Shown here: positions 25,697-34,350 of the stretch, piece after piece
Layout of the letters: each line of letters begins with the position of its first letter
How positions within the stretch are numbered: the first letter of the stretch is position 1
Assembly (NCBI GenBank): GCA_934617065.1
Contig: CAKTTY010000004.1
Coordinates: 88,198 to 152,197, forward strand
Source of the DNA: an uncultured Eggerthellaceae bacterium
GTDB lineage: Bacteria; Actinomycetota; Coriobacteriia; Coriobacteriales; Eggerthellaceae
Length of the DNA stretch: 64,000 nt
Direction: 5' to 3'
The notes under the pieces: generated by a model
Databases searched by the model: none
Told to the model about the DNA's origin: nothing
The model's input: only the letters and a program-made list of their open reading frames with translations
Position numbers and translations under genes: made by a program

Positions 25697-25748
25697 GCGG
25701 GCAGGCAGTTTTGCCTGCCCGCTGTGTTTCGGAATGCCATGGGCATTC
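25697..25748 (+). other. Two tandem hairpins between plsY and gpsA
   Basis: Hairpin 1 has a perfect 11-bp stem (25697-25707 with 25712-25722) with a GTTT loop. Hairpin 2 has a 7-bp stem (25732-25738 with 25742-25748) with an ATG loop and lies directly before the gpsA ribosome site. Neither has a T tract, so they look like processing, stability or translation-control elements rather than a full terminator. Confidence 0.5.
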
Positions 25749-25762
25749 TCCAAGGAGGACAT

Positions 25763-26788
25763 ATGGGTAAGATCGCGGTAATCGGTGCGGGTTCATGGGG
25801 CACTGCTTTGGCTCAAACGCTTGCAGCGGCCGGCAACGAGGTGGTCATGTGGGCTCGCAAGCCAGAGGTGGCAGAGGCCATCACGAAAGAGCATCATAAC
25901 CCCCGCTATCTGAGTGGCATAATGCTTTCCGACTCCATTTCGGCGACAAGCAATCTGCGCGAATGCGCCGAGCATGCTGAGGCTCTGGTTGTCGTCACCC
26001 CTTCGCGCTTGATGCGCCAGTTTGCCCAAGATCTTTGCCCCATCGCCGAAAAGGACACCCCTATCGTTATTTGCTCGAAAGGCGTCGAGGAGGGTACGGG
26101 GCTTCTGCCTGTTCAGATATTTGAAGAAGTACTGGGGAATGGCGACAGGCTTGCGGCACTTTCTGGCCCTAACCACGCAGAAGAGGTTATCCTCGGCGTC
26201 CCCGCCGGTACGGTAATCGCTTCGCGTTCCAGAGCTACCGCACACTATTTCCGTGATTTGTTCACCACGTCATATTTCCGCTGCTATACCTCTCCCGATT
26301 ATGTAGGCGTTGAGCTGTGCGCAGCGTTCAAGAACGTTATCGCTATTGCGGTGGGCGCAGCGTATGGCGCTGGTTTCGGCGACAATACCGCCGCCATGAT
26401 CATGACGCGTGGCATGGCAGAAATGAGTCGCCTGGTGAAAGCCTGCGGCGGGGATGCCCTGACGGTAATGGGGCTTGCGGGCGCGGGCGACCTGATCGCA
26501 ACCTGCACCTCCGAGCATTCTCGTAACCGTTCGTTTGGCAAAGCGCTCGCTCAGGGCGCCACATTGGGCGGCTTCGAGAAACGAACCCACATGGTGGTAG
26601 AGGGCGCTGTTGCCTGCCAGACCATTTGCCCGTTGGCCGAGAAGCACAATGTCGAGCTTCCTATTACCACGGCGGTTCGATCTTTGGTGTGGGAAGGCGC
26701 TCCTATCGAGCCTCTGGCGGCCGATTTGTTCAAGCGTCCCTTGACCACTGAATTTTGGGGGCTTGACGAGGCGGGCGAAACGCGCTGA
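25763..26788 (+). CDS. gpsA: Glycerol-3-phosphate dehydrogenase [NAD(P)+]
   Basis: Makes sn-glycerol-3-phosphate from dihydroxyacetone phosphate for phospholipid synthesis, 341 aa. NAD fold GAGSWGTALAQTLA at residues 8-21; the family motifs SGPNHAEEV and GLAGAGDLIATC are present. The ATG at 25763 has an AAGGAGG site. The frame is open upstream into plsY, but that start has no support. It overlaps the next gene by one base. Confidence 0.95.
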   Translation: MGKIAVIGAGSWGTALAQTLAAAGNEVVMWARKPEVAEAITKEHHNPRYLSGIMLSDSISATSNLRECAEHAEALVVVTPSRLMRQFAQDLCPIAEKDTPIVICSKGVEEGTGLLPVQIFEEVLGNGDRLAALSGPNHAEEVILGVPAGTVIASRSRATAHYFRDLFTTSYFRCYTSPDYVGVELCAAFKNVIAIAVGAAYGAGFGDNTAAMIMTRGMAEMSRLVKACGGDALTVMGLAGAGDLIATCTSEHSRNRSFGKALAQGATLGGFEKRTHMVVEGAVACQTICPLAEKHNVELPITTAVRSLVWEGAPIEPLAADLFKRPLTTEFWGLDEAGETR

Positions 26789-27252
26789 TGGAACGAACGT
26801 ATTTCATCTATCGCACTCCCATGGGAAGGGTTGCCATTGAGTCGGATGGTGCCGCAATAACCCATTTTGCCTTTGGTCCCGTGCAGTTGGCGGGGCGTCG
26901 GCATGCAACGGCCTTAACCAACCGGGCTTCTAGCGAAGTGCTGGAATACCTCGCTGGAAAGCGTACCGCTTTTGAGGTTCCCATGCGTGCTGAGGGATCG
27001 GCGTTCCAACGTGAGGTTTGGGCGAAGATTTCGGATATTCCCTATGGTGAGACACGCACCTATGCGCAAATCGCAGAAAGCCTTGGTAAGCCCGGTGCTC
27101 TGCAGGCGGTGGGACAGGCTTGCGGCAGAAACCCCATTCCCTTGTTCGTTCCTTGTCATAGAGTGGTTGGATCGAACGGAAAAATAGGGGGCTATGCTTT
27201 TGGGCCAACCGTGAAGAAATTCCTGCTCGATCTTGAGGCAAGGAATAGGTAA
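26788..27252 (+). CDS. ogt: Methylated-DNA-protein-cysteine methyltransferase
   Basis: Suicide repair protein of 154 aa that takes the alkyl group from O6-alkylguanine onto its cysteine. The active site is the canonical PCHRVVG; helix-turn-helix residues lie in YGETRTYAQIAESLG. It is single-domain, without the Ada N-terminal regulator. Symbol ogt is by similarity. It overlaps gpsA by one base (TGATG), so it is in the same operon. Confidence 0.92.
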   Translation: MERTYFIYRTPMGRVAIESDGAAITHFAFGPVQLAGRRHATALTNRASSEVLEYLAGKRTAFEVPMRAEGSAFQREVWAKISDIPYGETRTYAQIAESLGKPGALQAVGQACGRNPIPLFVPCHRVVGSNGKIGGYAFGPTVKKFLLDLEARNR

Positions 27253-27312
27253 GTTTTGATGCGTCGCTGCGGAGTGCATGCTGCCTTGTCTGGTTTGACG
27301 TAGTGCTGCGTG

Positions 27313-27318
27313 TAGAAT
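27313..27318 (+). promoter_or_regulatory. Candidate -10 of rpe
   Basis: TAGAAT preceded by GTG, 34 nt before the rpe GTG start. No properly spaced -35. Confidence 0.35.
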
Positions 27319-27352
27319 AAGCAGCAAGTTACTTTCAAGGAAAGGGGTTGCC

Positions 27353-28036
27353 GTGTTCGGTGACATCAAGATCTCTCCCTCTATTCTGTCTGCGGATTTC
27401 ATGAACTTCGAGCGTGATATCCGCATGCTTGAGCGTGGGGGCACTGATTTCATCCACGTTGATGTGATGGATGGGCATTTCGTGCCAAATCTCACATTGG
27501 GAGTCCCTTTTGTCTCGCAGTTGAAGAAGATAACCGATATCCCGCTCGATGTGCATCTCATGATTTCCAATCCCCTCGAGCAGCTTGATTGGTATTTGAA
27601 GGCTGGGGCAGATTGGGTTTCGGTTCACATGGAAGCGCTTCATGGGGAAGGCGAGGTGCGAGAGTTCATTCAGCGGACTCGCGAGGCTGGAGTGCATCCA
27701 GCGCTAACCTTGAAGCCCGATTACCCCGTCGAAGAGCTGGAGCCTTATATTGCCGAGGTTGATATGGTTCTGGTCATGAGCGTATTCCCCGGCTTTTCCG
27801 GCCAGTCCTACATTGAGGGCAGCGAGGATCGTGTGGGCAAAGTTGCCGAAATGGCGAAGCGCTTGAATCCCGATCTTCTTATCGAAGTTGATGGTGGGAT
27901 TAGCGCTGGACGTACGGCGGGCATGGTGTGCGCTCAAGGCGCGGATGTTTTGGTTGCCGGTTCTGGTGTATTCAAAGCGGAAAACCCCGAGGCGGCCATC
28001 GGCATTCTGCGCAATGCTGGAGCGGAGGCTCGCTAA
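27353..28036 (+). CDS. rpe: Ribulose-phosphate 3-epimerase
   Basis: Interconverts ribulose-5-phosphate and xylulose-5-phosphate, 227 aa TIM barrel. Signatures are SPSILSADFMNF, FIHVDVMDGHFVPNLTLG and the phosphate-binding VDGGISAGRT. The start is GTG with AAGGAAAGGGG before it. It overlaps the NifS-like gene by one base. Confidence 0.95.
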   Translation: MFGDIKISPSILSADFMNFERDIRMLERGGTDFIHVDVMDGHFVPNLTLGVPFVSQLKKITDIPLDVHLMISNPLEQLDWYLKAGADWVSVHMEALHGEGEVREFIQRTREAGVHPALTLKPDYPVEELEPYIAEVDMVLVMSVFPGFSGQSYIEGSEDRVGKVAEMAKRLNPDLLIEVDGGISAGRTAGMVCAQGADVLVAGSGVFKAENPEAAIGILRNAGAEAR

Positions 28037-29223
28037 TGAACAAACCTGTTTACTTGGATTGGGCGGCAACAGCGCCGCTTTGCAAGGATGCTGCCGCCGC
28101 TATGACCCCGTATCTTCAGGCAGGAATCGATGGGCTTGTTGCGGGCAACGGCAACGCCAATTCCCTCTACGAGGTTGGTCGTACGGCATTCCGCGCACTT
28201 GAGCAGGCGCGTGAAGATATAGCCCGATCCATCAAGGCGCGTCCTGATGAGCTGACGTTCACCTCCGGCGCCACCGAGGCAGACAATGCCGCATTGTTCG
28301 GCATCGTTGATGCCGCGATGGCTCGCGCCGAGCAGGAAGGCGATCACGAATGCGTTCCTCAAATCGTGGTTTCCTCCATTGAGCACGATGCCGTGCTAAA
28401 GGCTGCGGAAACGTTGGGCCATTGGGGTGCTCAGGTAACCTATGTTGGGCCCGATTCCTCTGGCCACATTACCCCCAGTGCTTTGGAGGAAGTGCTCACC
28501 GATAGGGTTTTGCTTGTGTCCATCATGGCGGTCAACAATGAAGTGGGCAGCGTTATGGATATCCCTGCTCTTGCCGCCGTTGCGCACAGGGCGGGAGCGC
28601 TCTTCCATGTGGACGCAACCCAGGCATTCGGCAAGATTCCCGTTTCGGTGAAGGAATGGGGCGTTGATGCTCTTTCCATCTCCTCGCATAAAATCGGGGG
28701 ACCGAAGGGCATGGGCGCTTTATACATTAAGGCTCGTACCCCATTTACAGCCCAGATCGTGGGCGGTGGACAGGAGTCGGGGCGTCGAAGCGGTACTCAG
28801 AATGTTATGGGGGCAGTCGGGTTTGCTGCTGCTGTGCGTGCAGCGCTTGCGAATTTGGATGAAAATGCGCAGCGTTTGCGTGCCTTGCGCGACGAGTGCT
28901 ATGCGCGCCTTCTCGAGAACCCTAAGGTAAAAGCCGCCGTTTCGGTGGAGCCGGGCACTAAGGCGTTTGCTCCCCACGTGGTAAACGTGCTCGTTAGGGG
29001 CATGGAAAGCGAAACGCTTATCCTGCAGCTTGATAGGCGTGGATTCTGCGTATCGGGCGGTTCGGCCTGCTCGTCCCATTCCCTTGACCCTTCGCATGTT
29101 CTCAAGGCCATTGGCGTTAGCCGCGATGATGCGCTGGGTTCGCTTCGCATTTCTTTGGGCAACACCACCACAGCAGAAGAACTCGATGCGTTCATCGAAG
29201 CGTTCAATGAAGTGGTTGGCTAA
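28036..29223 (+). CDS. Cysteine desulfurase, NifS/IscS family
   Basis: PLP enzyme of 395 aa that removes sulfur from cysteine for iron-sulfur clusters or tRNA thiolation. It starts MNKPVYLDWAATAP. The PLP lysine lies in SSHKIGGPKG and the catalytic cysteine in GSACSSH. No IscU, MnmA or other sulfur acceptor is adjacent, so its pathway cannot be named. The frame is open upstream inside rpe, but the one-base overlap start (TAATG) is the natural one. Confidence 0.93.
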   Translation: MNKPVYLDWAATAPLCKDAAAAMTPYLQAGIDGLVAGNGNANSLYEVGRTAFRALEQAREDIARSIKARPDELTFTSGATEADNAALFGIVDAAMARAEQEGDHECVPQIVVSSIEHDAVLKAAETLGHWGAQVTYVGPDSSGHITPSALEEVLTDRVLLVSIMAVNNEVGSVMDIPALAAVAHRAGALFHVDATQAFGKIPVSVKEWGVDALSISSHKIGGPKGMGALYIKARTPFTAQIVGGGQESGRRSGTQNVMGAVGFAAAVRAALANLDENAQRLRALRDECYARLLENPKVKAAVSVEPGTKAFAPHVVNVLVRGMESETLILQLDRRGFCVSGGSACSSHSLDPSHVLKAIGVSRDDALGSLRISLGNTTTAEELDAFIEAFNEVVG

Positions 29224-29250
29224 GTTGATACGATAAGGATGAAAGGAAAC

Positions 29251-29280
29251 GAGGGCGCCTACGGGTGCCCTCTTCATTGT
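29251..29280 (+). other. Hairpin with UACG loop before the HisJ-like gene
   Basis: 9-bp stem (29251-29259 with 29264-29272, one G:T pair) capped by the very stable UACG tetraloop, followed by TTCATTGTT. It may be a weak terminator of the NifS-like gene or an attenuator. Confidence 0.5.
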
Positions 29281-29295
29281 TGCAGGAGATTGCAT

Positions 29296-30105
29296 ATGGA
29301 ATTAGTAACCCAGCACACCCATACCGATATGACGAATCACGGCCATGCGCCCATTGAGGAGCTTGTTGCCCGCGCCCATCAGGTGGGAATTACGAATATT
29401 GCCGTTACGGAGCACTATCCGCTTACGCTGCAGGTTGATCCGCGCGACTATGTTTCAATGCATGCGGATCGCTTGCCGGAGTACTTTGAGCGTGTTTTGG
29501 CGCAGCGTGCAAAGTACCCCGACATGGAGGTGCTGGTGGGATGCGAGCTCGATTGGCTTGGCGAAGGCGAAGATCGCACGTTCGCTCCTGATGAGTTCGA
29601 CCGATTCGATATCGTGCTGGGATCGGTTCATTTTCTTGATCTGTGGCCTTTTGACGATCCCGCTCAGCGCGGCTACTGGGACGAGGTGGGCCCCGACTAC
29701 ATTTGGCGTCGGTATTTCGAGGTATGGTGCGAAGCGGTTGTTTCCAAGGCCCCCTTCACGGTTATGGCCCATCCCGACCTCGTGAAGAAGTTTGGTCGTA
29801 AGGCTTCGTTTGACCCGGTAGGCCTGTACAAGCAGGCAGCGGAGGCTGCGCGTGAGGCTGGTCGAATGATCGAAGTGAACACTTCTGGGCTTACCTACGC
29901 TTGCGAGGAAATGTTTCCCAGCCAAGGTTTGCTGCGCGAATTCTGCCGCGCTGGCGTTCCCTGTACATTGGGAACAGATGCCCATACGGTAACCGATGTG
30001 GATAGAGATATAGAAGCGGGGTATCGTTGGATGTATGAAGTGGGATACCGTGAGGTAACCGTAGTGGTTCCCGGTGGTGACCGCCGAACCATTGCCCTGG
30101 GGTAG
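29296..30105 (+). CDS. hisJ: PHP-domain histidinol-phosphatase
   Basis: Metal-dependent phosphoesterase of 269 aa, the length of HisJ, acting in histidine synthesis. The PHP metal ligands are visible in order: QHTHTD at the N-terminus, TEHYPL, GCELDW, GSVHFL, MAHPDLVKKFG and LGTDAHT. The ATG at 29296 has a GGAGA ribosome site. No other his genes are near, so the histidinol-phosphate substrate is inferred from family resemblance only. Confidence 0.86.
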   Translation: MELVTQHTHTDMTNHGHAPIEELVARAHQVGITNIAVTEHYPLTLQVDPRDYVSMHADRLPEYFERVLAQRAKYPDMEVLVGCELDWLGEGEDRTFAPDEFDRFDIVLGSVHFLDLWPFDDPAQRGYWDEVGPDYIWRRYFEVWCEAVVSKAPFTVMAHPDLVKKFGRKASFDPVGLYKQAAEAAREAGRMIEVNTSGLTYACEEMFPSQGLLREFCRAGVPCTLGTDAHTVTDVDRDIEAGYRWMYEVGYREVTVVVPGGDRRTIALG

Positions 30106-30130
30106 CCAACTCAGCAAGGAGATGTTTACT

Positions 30131-31012
30131 GTGGTCGAGGAAGTAGTTTCACTGAAAAAAACCGACGCGGGCAATTTGGCCTCGAACGAGCGCATGATGG
30201 CGGTGGGCGAGTTAGAGCGTGAGCTTCTGCGCAAGATGCCTGCTTCGGATGCTTGCTCTTGGGATAGGACGGGCATGTTGGTGGGCGATCCTATGGATAT
30301 CGTGCGTGGGGTGGCGGTCGCCCTCGATCCCACCATCCACGCCGTGGAAAAGGCGCACGCTCAGGGCGCGAATGTCTTGTTAACTCATCATCCCGTGTTC
30401 ATTGACGCGCCCGACGCATTCATGCCCCAAGCGGCAATGGGTCATGCTCCCGGTGCCGTGGTACGTCGTGCCTGCGAGCTGGGTGTCAGCATTCTCTCGT
30501 TCCATACCGCCCTTGATGTGTCCACGGCGGGTCTCGATGCGCTGCCGGCGCTTTTGCGTTTAACGCCTCTTGGCGTGCTCGATCCTCTGCCCGGTACTGC
30601 CAACAAGGGGTTTGGGCGTATTTGTGCCCCTTCGTCAGGGGACGAGCCTTTGACGTTGCGTCATCTGAGCGCTCGTTGTGTAAGCGTGTTCGGTACCTAT
30701 CCTCGCGTGTGGGGATCTCCCGACAAGCAGCTTTCACGGATCGTCACCAGCGGCGGTTCGGCAGGTTCCTTTGCCCGCATGTGCCTCGACCAGGGCATTG
30801 GTTGTCTTATTTGCGGCGAGATAAAGTATCATGAAGCATTGGATGCAGCGCTGTCGGGTTTGGCGATAATCGAGCTTGGCCATGATGTGTCCGAGTTTCC
30901 GTTGTGCGCATTGCTTGCAGCCTATGCTGTCGAAGCAGGTGTGGCCGAATCTTGCATTACCATGATCGACCAGAGCAACAATTGGTATACGCCTGAATCG
31001 TCCAGGCGGTAA
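30131..31012 (+). CDS. NIF3/YbgI-family dinuclear metal protein
   Basis: Member of the Nif3-like metal-binding family, often annotated as GTP cyclohydrolase I type 2, with no firm biochemical role. About 293 aa. Metal ligands appear in LLTHHPVF, SFHTALD and ELGHDVSEFP. Start choice: AAGGAG at 30116-30121 touches the ATG at 30122 but is 9 bp from the in-frame GTG at 30131, so I favour the GTG. Pairing with the downstream zinc-ribbon coiled-coil gene is a widely conserved arrangement. Confidence 0.88.
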   Translation: MVEEVVSLKKTDAGNLASNERMMAVGELERELLRKMPASDACSWDRTGMLVGDPMDIVRGVAVALDPTIHAVEKAHAQGANVLLTHHPVFIDAPDAFMPQAAMGHAPGAVVRRACELGVSILSFHTALDVSTAGLDALPALLRLTPLGVLDPLPGTANKGFGRICAPSSGDEPLTLRHLSARCVSVFGTYPRVWGSPDKQLSRIVTSGGSAGSFARMCLDQGIGCLICGEIKYHEALDAALSGLAIIELGHDVSEFPLCALLAAYAVEAGVAESCITMIDQSNNWYTPESSRR

Positions 31013-31055
31013 TTGATAATCAGTCAAGCAAGTTCAGAAGAAAGGCTGTGCGCCC

Positions 31056-31781
31056 ATGTACGCTACCGAACACGACATCGCAACCCTCCGCAAGTTGCAG
31101 GAGGTGGATCGAAAGGTTGTTTCGGCCAAAAAGGAGTTTAAAGAGCTTCCCCACAGGAAAGCCATCCTTGAGGTACGCGCCAAGAAAGACGAGGTGCTCA
31201 AGCGCAAAGTCCAGGTTCAGGACATGCTTGACGAAGCTGAAGGAAAACTCGCTGCATTCGTGCAGGAAGACGAACTGCTTTCTGCAAAGCAGGATGAAAT
31301 TACCGAAACGCTTTCGCAGGTGCAAGGCGACTATCGTGCCGTAACAGCCCACACGCGTGATCTCGATGGCGTGCGCAAGCGCCGTGAAAAAGTATCGCTT
31401 GAGCTCTCTCGCGTGGAAGAAGAAGTGAACAAGATCAACCCTGTTATGAAGCAGATTATGCAAGCCCTCGCTGAGCTTGATGCCAAGGAACAGGATCTTA
31501 TCGCCTCGTTCCAGAAGGTGGGCGGATCCCTCCGCGTTGCCATCGATGAGGGCGAAAAAGCGCGCGTTTCCTTGGCCGAGCAGGTCGATGGGGAATTGTT
31601 GAAGGTATACGAGAAAACCCGCAGTGCATGTGGTGGCGTTGCATTGGCGGAAGTGCATGAAGGTGCCTGCAGCGCATGTCGAAACACGTTTGACTCAAGC
31701 CGTATGAGCAAGATTCGCTCTCAGGCTCCCTTGGCAACGTGTCCAGTGTGTCGCCGTCTTCTGATCGTCGAAGGGGAATAG
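31056..31781 (+). CDS. Zinc-ribbon coiled-coil protein (CT398-like)
   Basis: 241 aa, nearly all charged helix (residues 5-180, strong coiled coil), ending in a C4 zinc ribbon, CSAC at about 212 and CPVC at about 231. This is the CT398-like zinc-ribbon family commonly encoded beside Nif3. Its biochemical function is not established; a nucleic-acid or scaffold role has been suggested. It lies 43 bp after the NIF3 gene and 2 bp before the dGTPase gene. Confidence 0.88.
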   Translation: MYATEHDIATLRKLQEVDRKVVSAKKEFKELPHRKAILEVRAKKDEVLKRKVQVQDMLDEAEGKLAAFVQEDELLSAKQDEITETLSQVQGDYRAVTAHTRDLDGVRKRREKVSLELSRVEEEVNKINPVMKQIMQALAELDAKEQDLIASFQKVGGSLRVAIDEGEKARVSLAEQVDGELLKVYEKTRSACGGVALAEVHEGACSACRNTFDSSRMSKIRSQAPLATCPVCRRLLIVEGE

Positions 31782-31783
31782 CC

Positions 31784-32824
31784 ATGAAGCTGGTATCCAG
31801 AGAAGAACAGGCCGACCAGGAACACGTGCGCTTCTCTTCGGATGCCGCGTTTTCCGACGAAACGGAAGGAAGGGCGCGTTCGTGCGAGCCTGATCTCTAT
31901 CGCACCGAGTACCAGCGAGACAGAGACAAAATCTTGCACACCAAGGCGTTCCGTCGTCTTTCCCATAAAACGCAGGTTTTTTTGGCTCCCGTAGGCGACC
32001 ACTATCGCACTCGCCTTACTCATACGCTTGAGGTTGCCCAGATCGCACGCACTATTGCCCGTGCGCTGGGCTTGAACGAAGATCTCGCCGAGGCAATTGC
32101 TCTTGGCCATGATCTAGGCCATACGCCCTTCGGCCACGTAGGAGAGCAGGCATTGGCTGCATGTCTTGCGCGTCATAAGGGCATCGACCCCGATTCGCCT
32201 GAAGGCCAGGGACTGTATCGTCACAATGTTCAGAGCCTGCGTGTGGTCGACGTTATTGAAAACGATGGTAAGGGGCTCAACCTCACTGCTGAAGTGCGTG
32301 ACGGCATCGTGTGTCATACCGGCTCTCAGCGTGCTGAGACATTGGAGGGCCGCATCGTCGCTACCGCCGACCGTATCGCATATGTGAACCATGATATTGA
32401 TGACGCCATTCGAGCTGGCTCGTTGAGGGAATCCGATTTGCCCGGCTCTGCTCATCGGGTGCTTGGTGAAAACCACTCTGCGCGCATTGAGACTTTAGTT
32501 CACGACATGATTGAGACTTCTGCTCGCTTGGACGATATCCAGATGAGTCAGCCCGTTTGGGACGCCATGATGGAGCTGCGAGCATTTCTTTTCCAGAATG
32601 TGTATACTGCCGAGCCGGTAATGCAGGAGGTTCGCAAGGCAAAACACTTGGTGGAAGACCTGTTTGATTATTTTGTGCGCCATTACGATCAGGTTCCTGC
32701 TGAGGTGCGGGCAATCTCCGATGGCGATCCGCTGCGTGCCGTAACCGACCATGTGGCTGGTATGACGGATCGCTACGCTACCAACTTCTTTAAGAACATG
32801 TTTGTTCCTCAGTCGTTCCGCTGA
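31784..32824 (+). CDS. dgt: dGTP triphosphohydrolase-like HD protein
   Basis: HD-superfamily deoxynucleotide triphosphohydrolase of 346 aa, in the shorter class. Ligand motifs are RTRLTHTLEVAQIAR and ALGHDLGHTPFGHVGE. RTEYQRDRDKILHTKAFRRLSHK-type substrate residues precede them (residues 40-62). It controls dNTP pools. The ATG at 31784 has AAGGGG before it. In many Gram-positives this gene is followed by dnaG; here a terminator follows. Confidence 0.92.
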   Translation: MKLVSREEQADQEHVRFSSDAAFSDETEGRARSCEPDLYRTEYQRDRDKILHTKAFRRLSHKTQVFLAPVGDHYRTRLTHTLEVAQIARTIARALGLNEDLAEAIALGHDLGHTPFGHVGEQALAACLARHKGIDPDSPEGQGLYRHNVQSLRVVDVIENDGKGLNLTAEVRDGIVCHTGSQRAETLEGRIVATADRIAYVNHDIDDAIRAGSLRESDLPGSAHRVLGENHSARIETLVHDMIETSARLDDIQMSQPVWDAMMELRAFLFQNVYTAEPVMQEVRKAKHLVEDLFDYFVRHYDQVPAEVRAISDGDPLRAVTDHVAGMTDRYATNFFKNMFVPQSFR

Positions 32825-32826
32825 TG

Positions 32827-32857
32827 AAAACGCTGCTCAAGACGAGCAGCGTTTTTT
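32827..32857 (+). terminator. Terminator after dgt
   Basis: 12-bp perfect stem (32827-32838 with 32844-32855), 5-nt loop, six T. Confidence 0.92.
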
Positions 32858-32896
32858 CTTTTGTTGACTTTTCGTAGGGCTTTGATGGGCGGTTTT

Positions 32897-32917
32897 GCTT
32901 CAGGCTTCGCCTGAAGC
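32897..32917. repeat. Perfect hairpin in the dgt-azlC gap
   Basis: 9-bp perfect inverted repeat (32897-32905 with 32909-32917), TTC loop, no T tract on either side. Role unknown. TATATT at 32927-32932 follows it. Confidence 0.45.
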
Positions 32918-33070
32918 CGAAGACCCTATATTGGCGCGTCGGCGTACGGGCGTGGGAATCTTTTCCTTTTCGCCGCTAGGCCTTATGGGAAACATGAGAC
33001 GGACTTCATCCTGGAAGCGTTTAGTATTCGCGATGAACGGCTTATTCCTGCGAGTCTTGCTCGTGAGTGG

Positions 33071-33086
33071 TATATTGTCTTGGCTA
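33071..33086 (+). promoter_or_regulatory. Candidate leaderless promoter of azlC
   Basis: TATATT at 33071-33076 preceded by GTGG, ending 9 nt before the ATG at 33086, with no Shine-Dalgarno sequence. Confidence 0.45.
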
Positions 33087-33859
33087 TGGACGAAACGAAA
33101 CCGAAACATAAACAAGATAAAGCTCTTGGAAATGCCCCTGAGAGCGAGAAACCATCACAGCACAAAGGCATTTTCGCGCGCATCAAGGCGCCGTTTAGCG
33201 CTGCGTTTCCCGTTATGATCGGATATGTGTTCTTGGGCATACCTTGCGGCATCCTTGCTCAGCAGATAGGACTCGATCCTCTGCAGGTATTCTTGCTTTC
33301 CATGCTGTTTTATTCGGGTGCAGGTCAGTACATGATCCCCAATATGTGGCTTGCTGGGTCGCCTGCGCTGGCCATCATCGCTTCAGTCACGTTGGTGAAT
33401 ACGCGTCAGTTGCTGTACGGCGCTTCGCTTTCGCGTTTTTGCCACGAGACCCCCAAGCCGCTTTCTTTCCTGTTCGGAGCCACGGTAACCGACGAATCCT
33501 TCGCGGTTAACTTGGGGCGCTTTAGCTCAGGGAAGTGGAAGGTGTCGCAAGCGACGGCCGTTAATCTCCTATGCGAGACAACATGGGCCCTTGCCAACAC
33601 TCTTGGTGTTGTTCTTGGATCTCTTCTCACGGTGCCTACGGCTTTGGCGTCGTTCGCCATGACCAGCATCTTTCTGTGCCTTTTGTTTTCCCAGAAAGCC
33701 ACGAAGTCCAATATTGCTGCCGCTTTGACCGCGGTGTTGGGTGTGTTTGTGTGCAAGTGCGTAGGTTTGTCGGGCCCGGCTATCCTTGTTGGTGCCCTGG
33801 TCGGCGTTGCTGCAGGCATGATCGTTTCCAGGAAGGAGGGCACCCATGTCGTGGAGTGA
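33086..33859 (+). CDS. azlC: Branched-chain amino acid exporter subunit AzlC
   Basis: Large subunit of the AzlCD permease, 257 aa, with 6-7 membrane segments after a hydrophilic, Lys-rich N-terminal tail of about 30 residues. Family marks are FPVMIGYVFLGIPCGILA, SMLFYSGAGQYMI and VNTRQLLYGASL. AzlCD exports branched-chain amino acids or their analogues in characterised bacteria. It overlaps azlD by 14 bp. A TTG at 33080 is a possible alternative start. Confidence 0.92.
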   Translation: MDETKPKHKQDKALGNAPESEKPSQHKGIFARIKAPFSAAFPVMIGYVFLGIPCGILAQQIGLDPLQVFLLSMLFYSGAGQYMIPNMWLAGSPALAIIASVTLVNTRQLLYGASLSRFCHETPKPLSFLFGATVTDESFAVNLGRFSSGKWKVSQATAVNLLCETTWALANTLGVVLGSLLTVPTALASFAMTSIFLCLLFSQKATKSNIAAALTAVLGVFVCKCVGLSGPAILVGALVGVAAGMIVSRKEGTHVVE

Positions 33860-34169
33860 GTTCGCCTTTATTGGCATTGCCTGCGCGGTTACCATTCTAA
33901 TTTGCCGTGTTGTTCCCGTATTCGCCTTGCGCGGAAGGGATCTCCCAGGCTGGCTTTCCCAGGCGCTTGCCTTTATCCCGCCAGCGGCATTTGCTGCCCT
34001 TATCTCTAACGACCTGCTTGCTCCAGGGATGTTCGATGCGGGCTTCTGGCCGGCGGCGATTCCCCTCATTGCAGCCGCTGCCGTTACCGTCGTTGCCGTT
34101 AAAACGAAATCGTTGGTATGGTGCATCATCGTAGGCGTGGGGGTTTTCGGTCTTTTACTTTTTGTCTAG
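33846..34169 (+). CDS. azlD: Branched-chain amino acid exporter subunit AzlD
   Basis: Small membrane partner of AzlC, 107 aa, with about four hydrophobic segments (SEFAFIGIACAVTILICRVVP first). The start lies within azlC, behind AGGAAGGAGGG, so translation is coupled. A terminator follows. Confidence 0.92.
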   Translation: MSWSEFAFIGIACAVTILICRVVPVFALRGRDLPGWLSQALAFIPPAAFAALISNDLLAPGMFDAGFWPAAIPLIAAAAVTVVAVKTKSLVWCIIVGVGVFGLLLFV

Positions 34170-34188
34170 TTCCTTTTTTGAACTGCTG

Positions 34189-34217
34189 AAGGCGCTCGGG
34201 TTATCCGGGCGCCTTTT
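34189..34217 (+). terminator. Terminator after azlD
   Basis: 11-bp stem (34189-34199 with 34205-34215, one T:G pair), 5-nt loop, TTTT then ATTGTTT. Confidence 0.82.
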
Positions 34218-34250
34218 ATTGTTTCGAACAGGTTTCGTTTGCTTAGTGTC

Positions 34251-34316
34251 TTGTCACCTGAATTGTCAGGTGTAAACAGCGGTGATAAACTACCGCCCAT
34301 GATAAACCTGTGACAA
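34251..34316 (+). promoter_or_regulatory. nadA promoter with candidate NiaR operator
   Basis: TTGTCA (34263-34268), 17-bp spacer, TAAACT (34286-34291). A perfect inverted repeat CACCTGA-ATTG-TCAGGTG (34255-34272) covers the -35. A wider pair TTGTCAC (34251-34257) and GTGACAA (34310-34316) and a direct repeat TGATAAAC (34283-34290, 34300-34307) flank the start region. Since niaR is the last gene of the operon, I infer that it represses here when nicotinate is available. Confidence 0.55.
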
Positions 34317-34350
34317 AAGAATGTGGCTTGGAAGAAGGGGAAGTGTTCGC

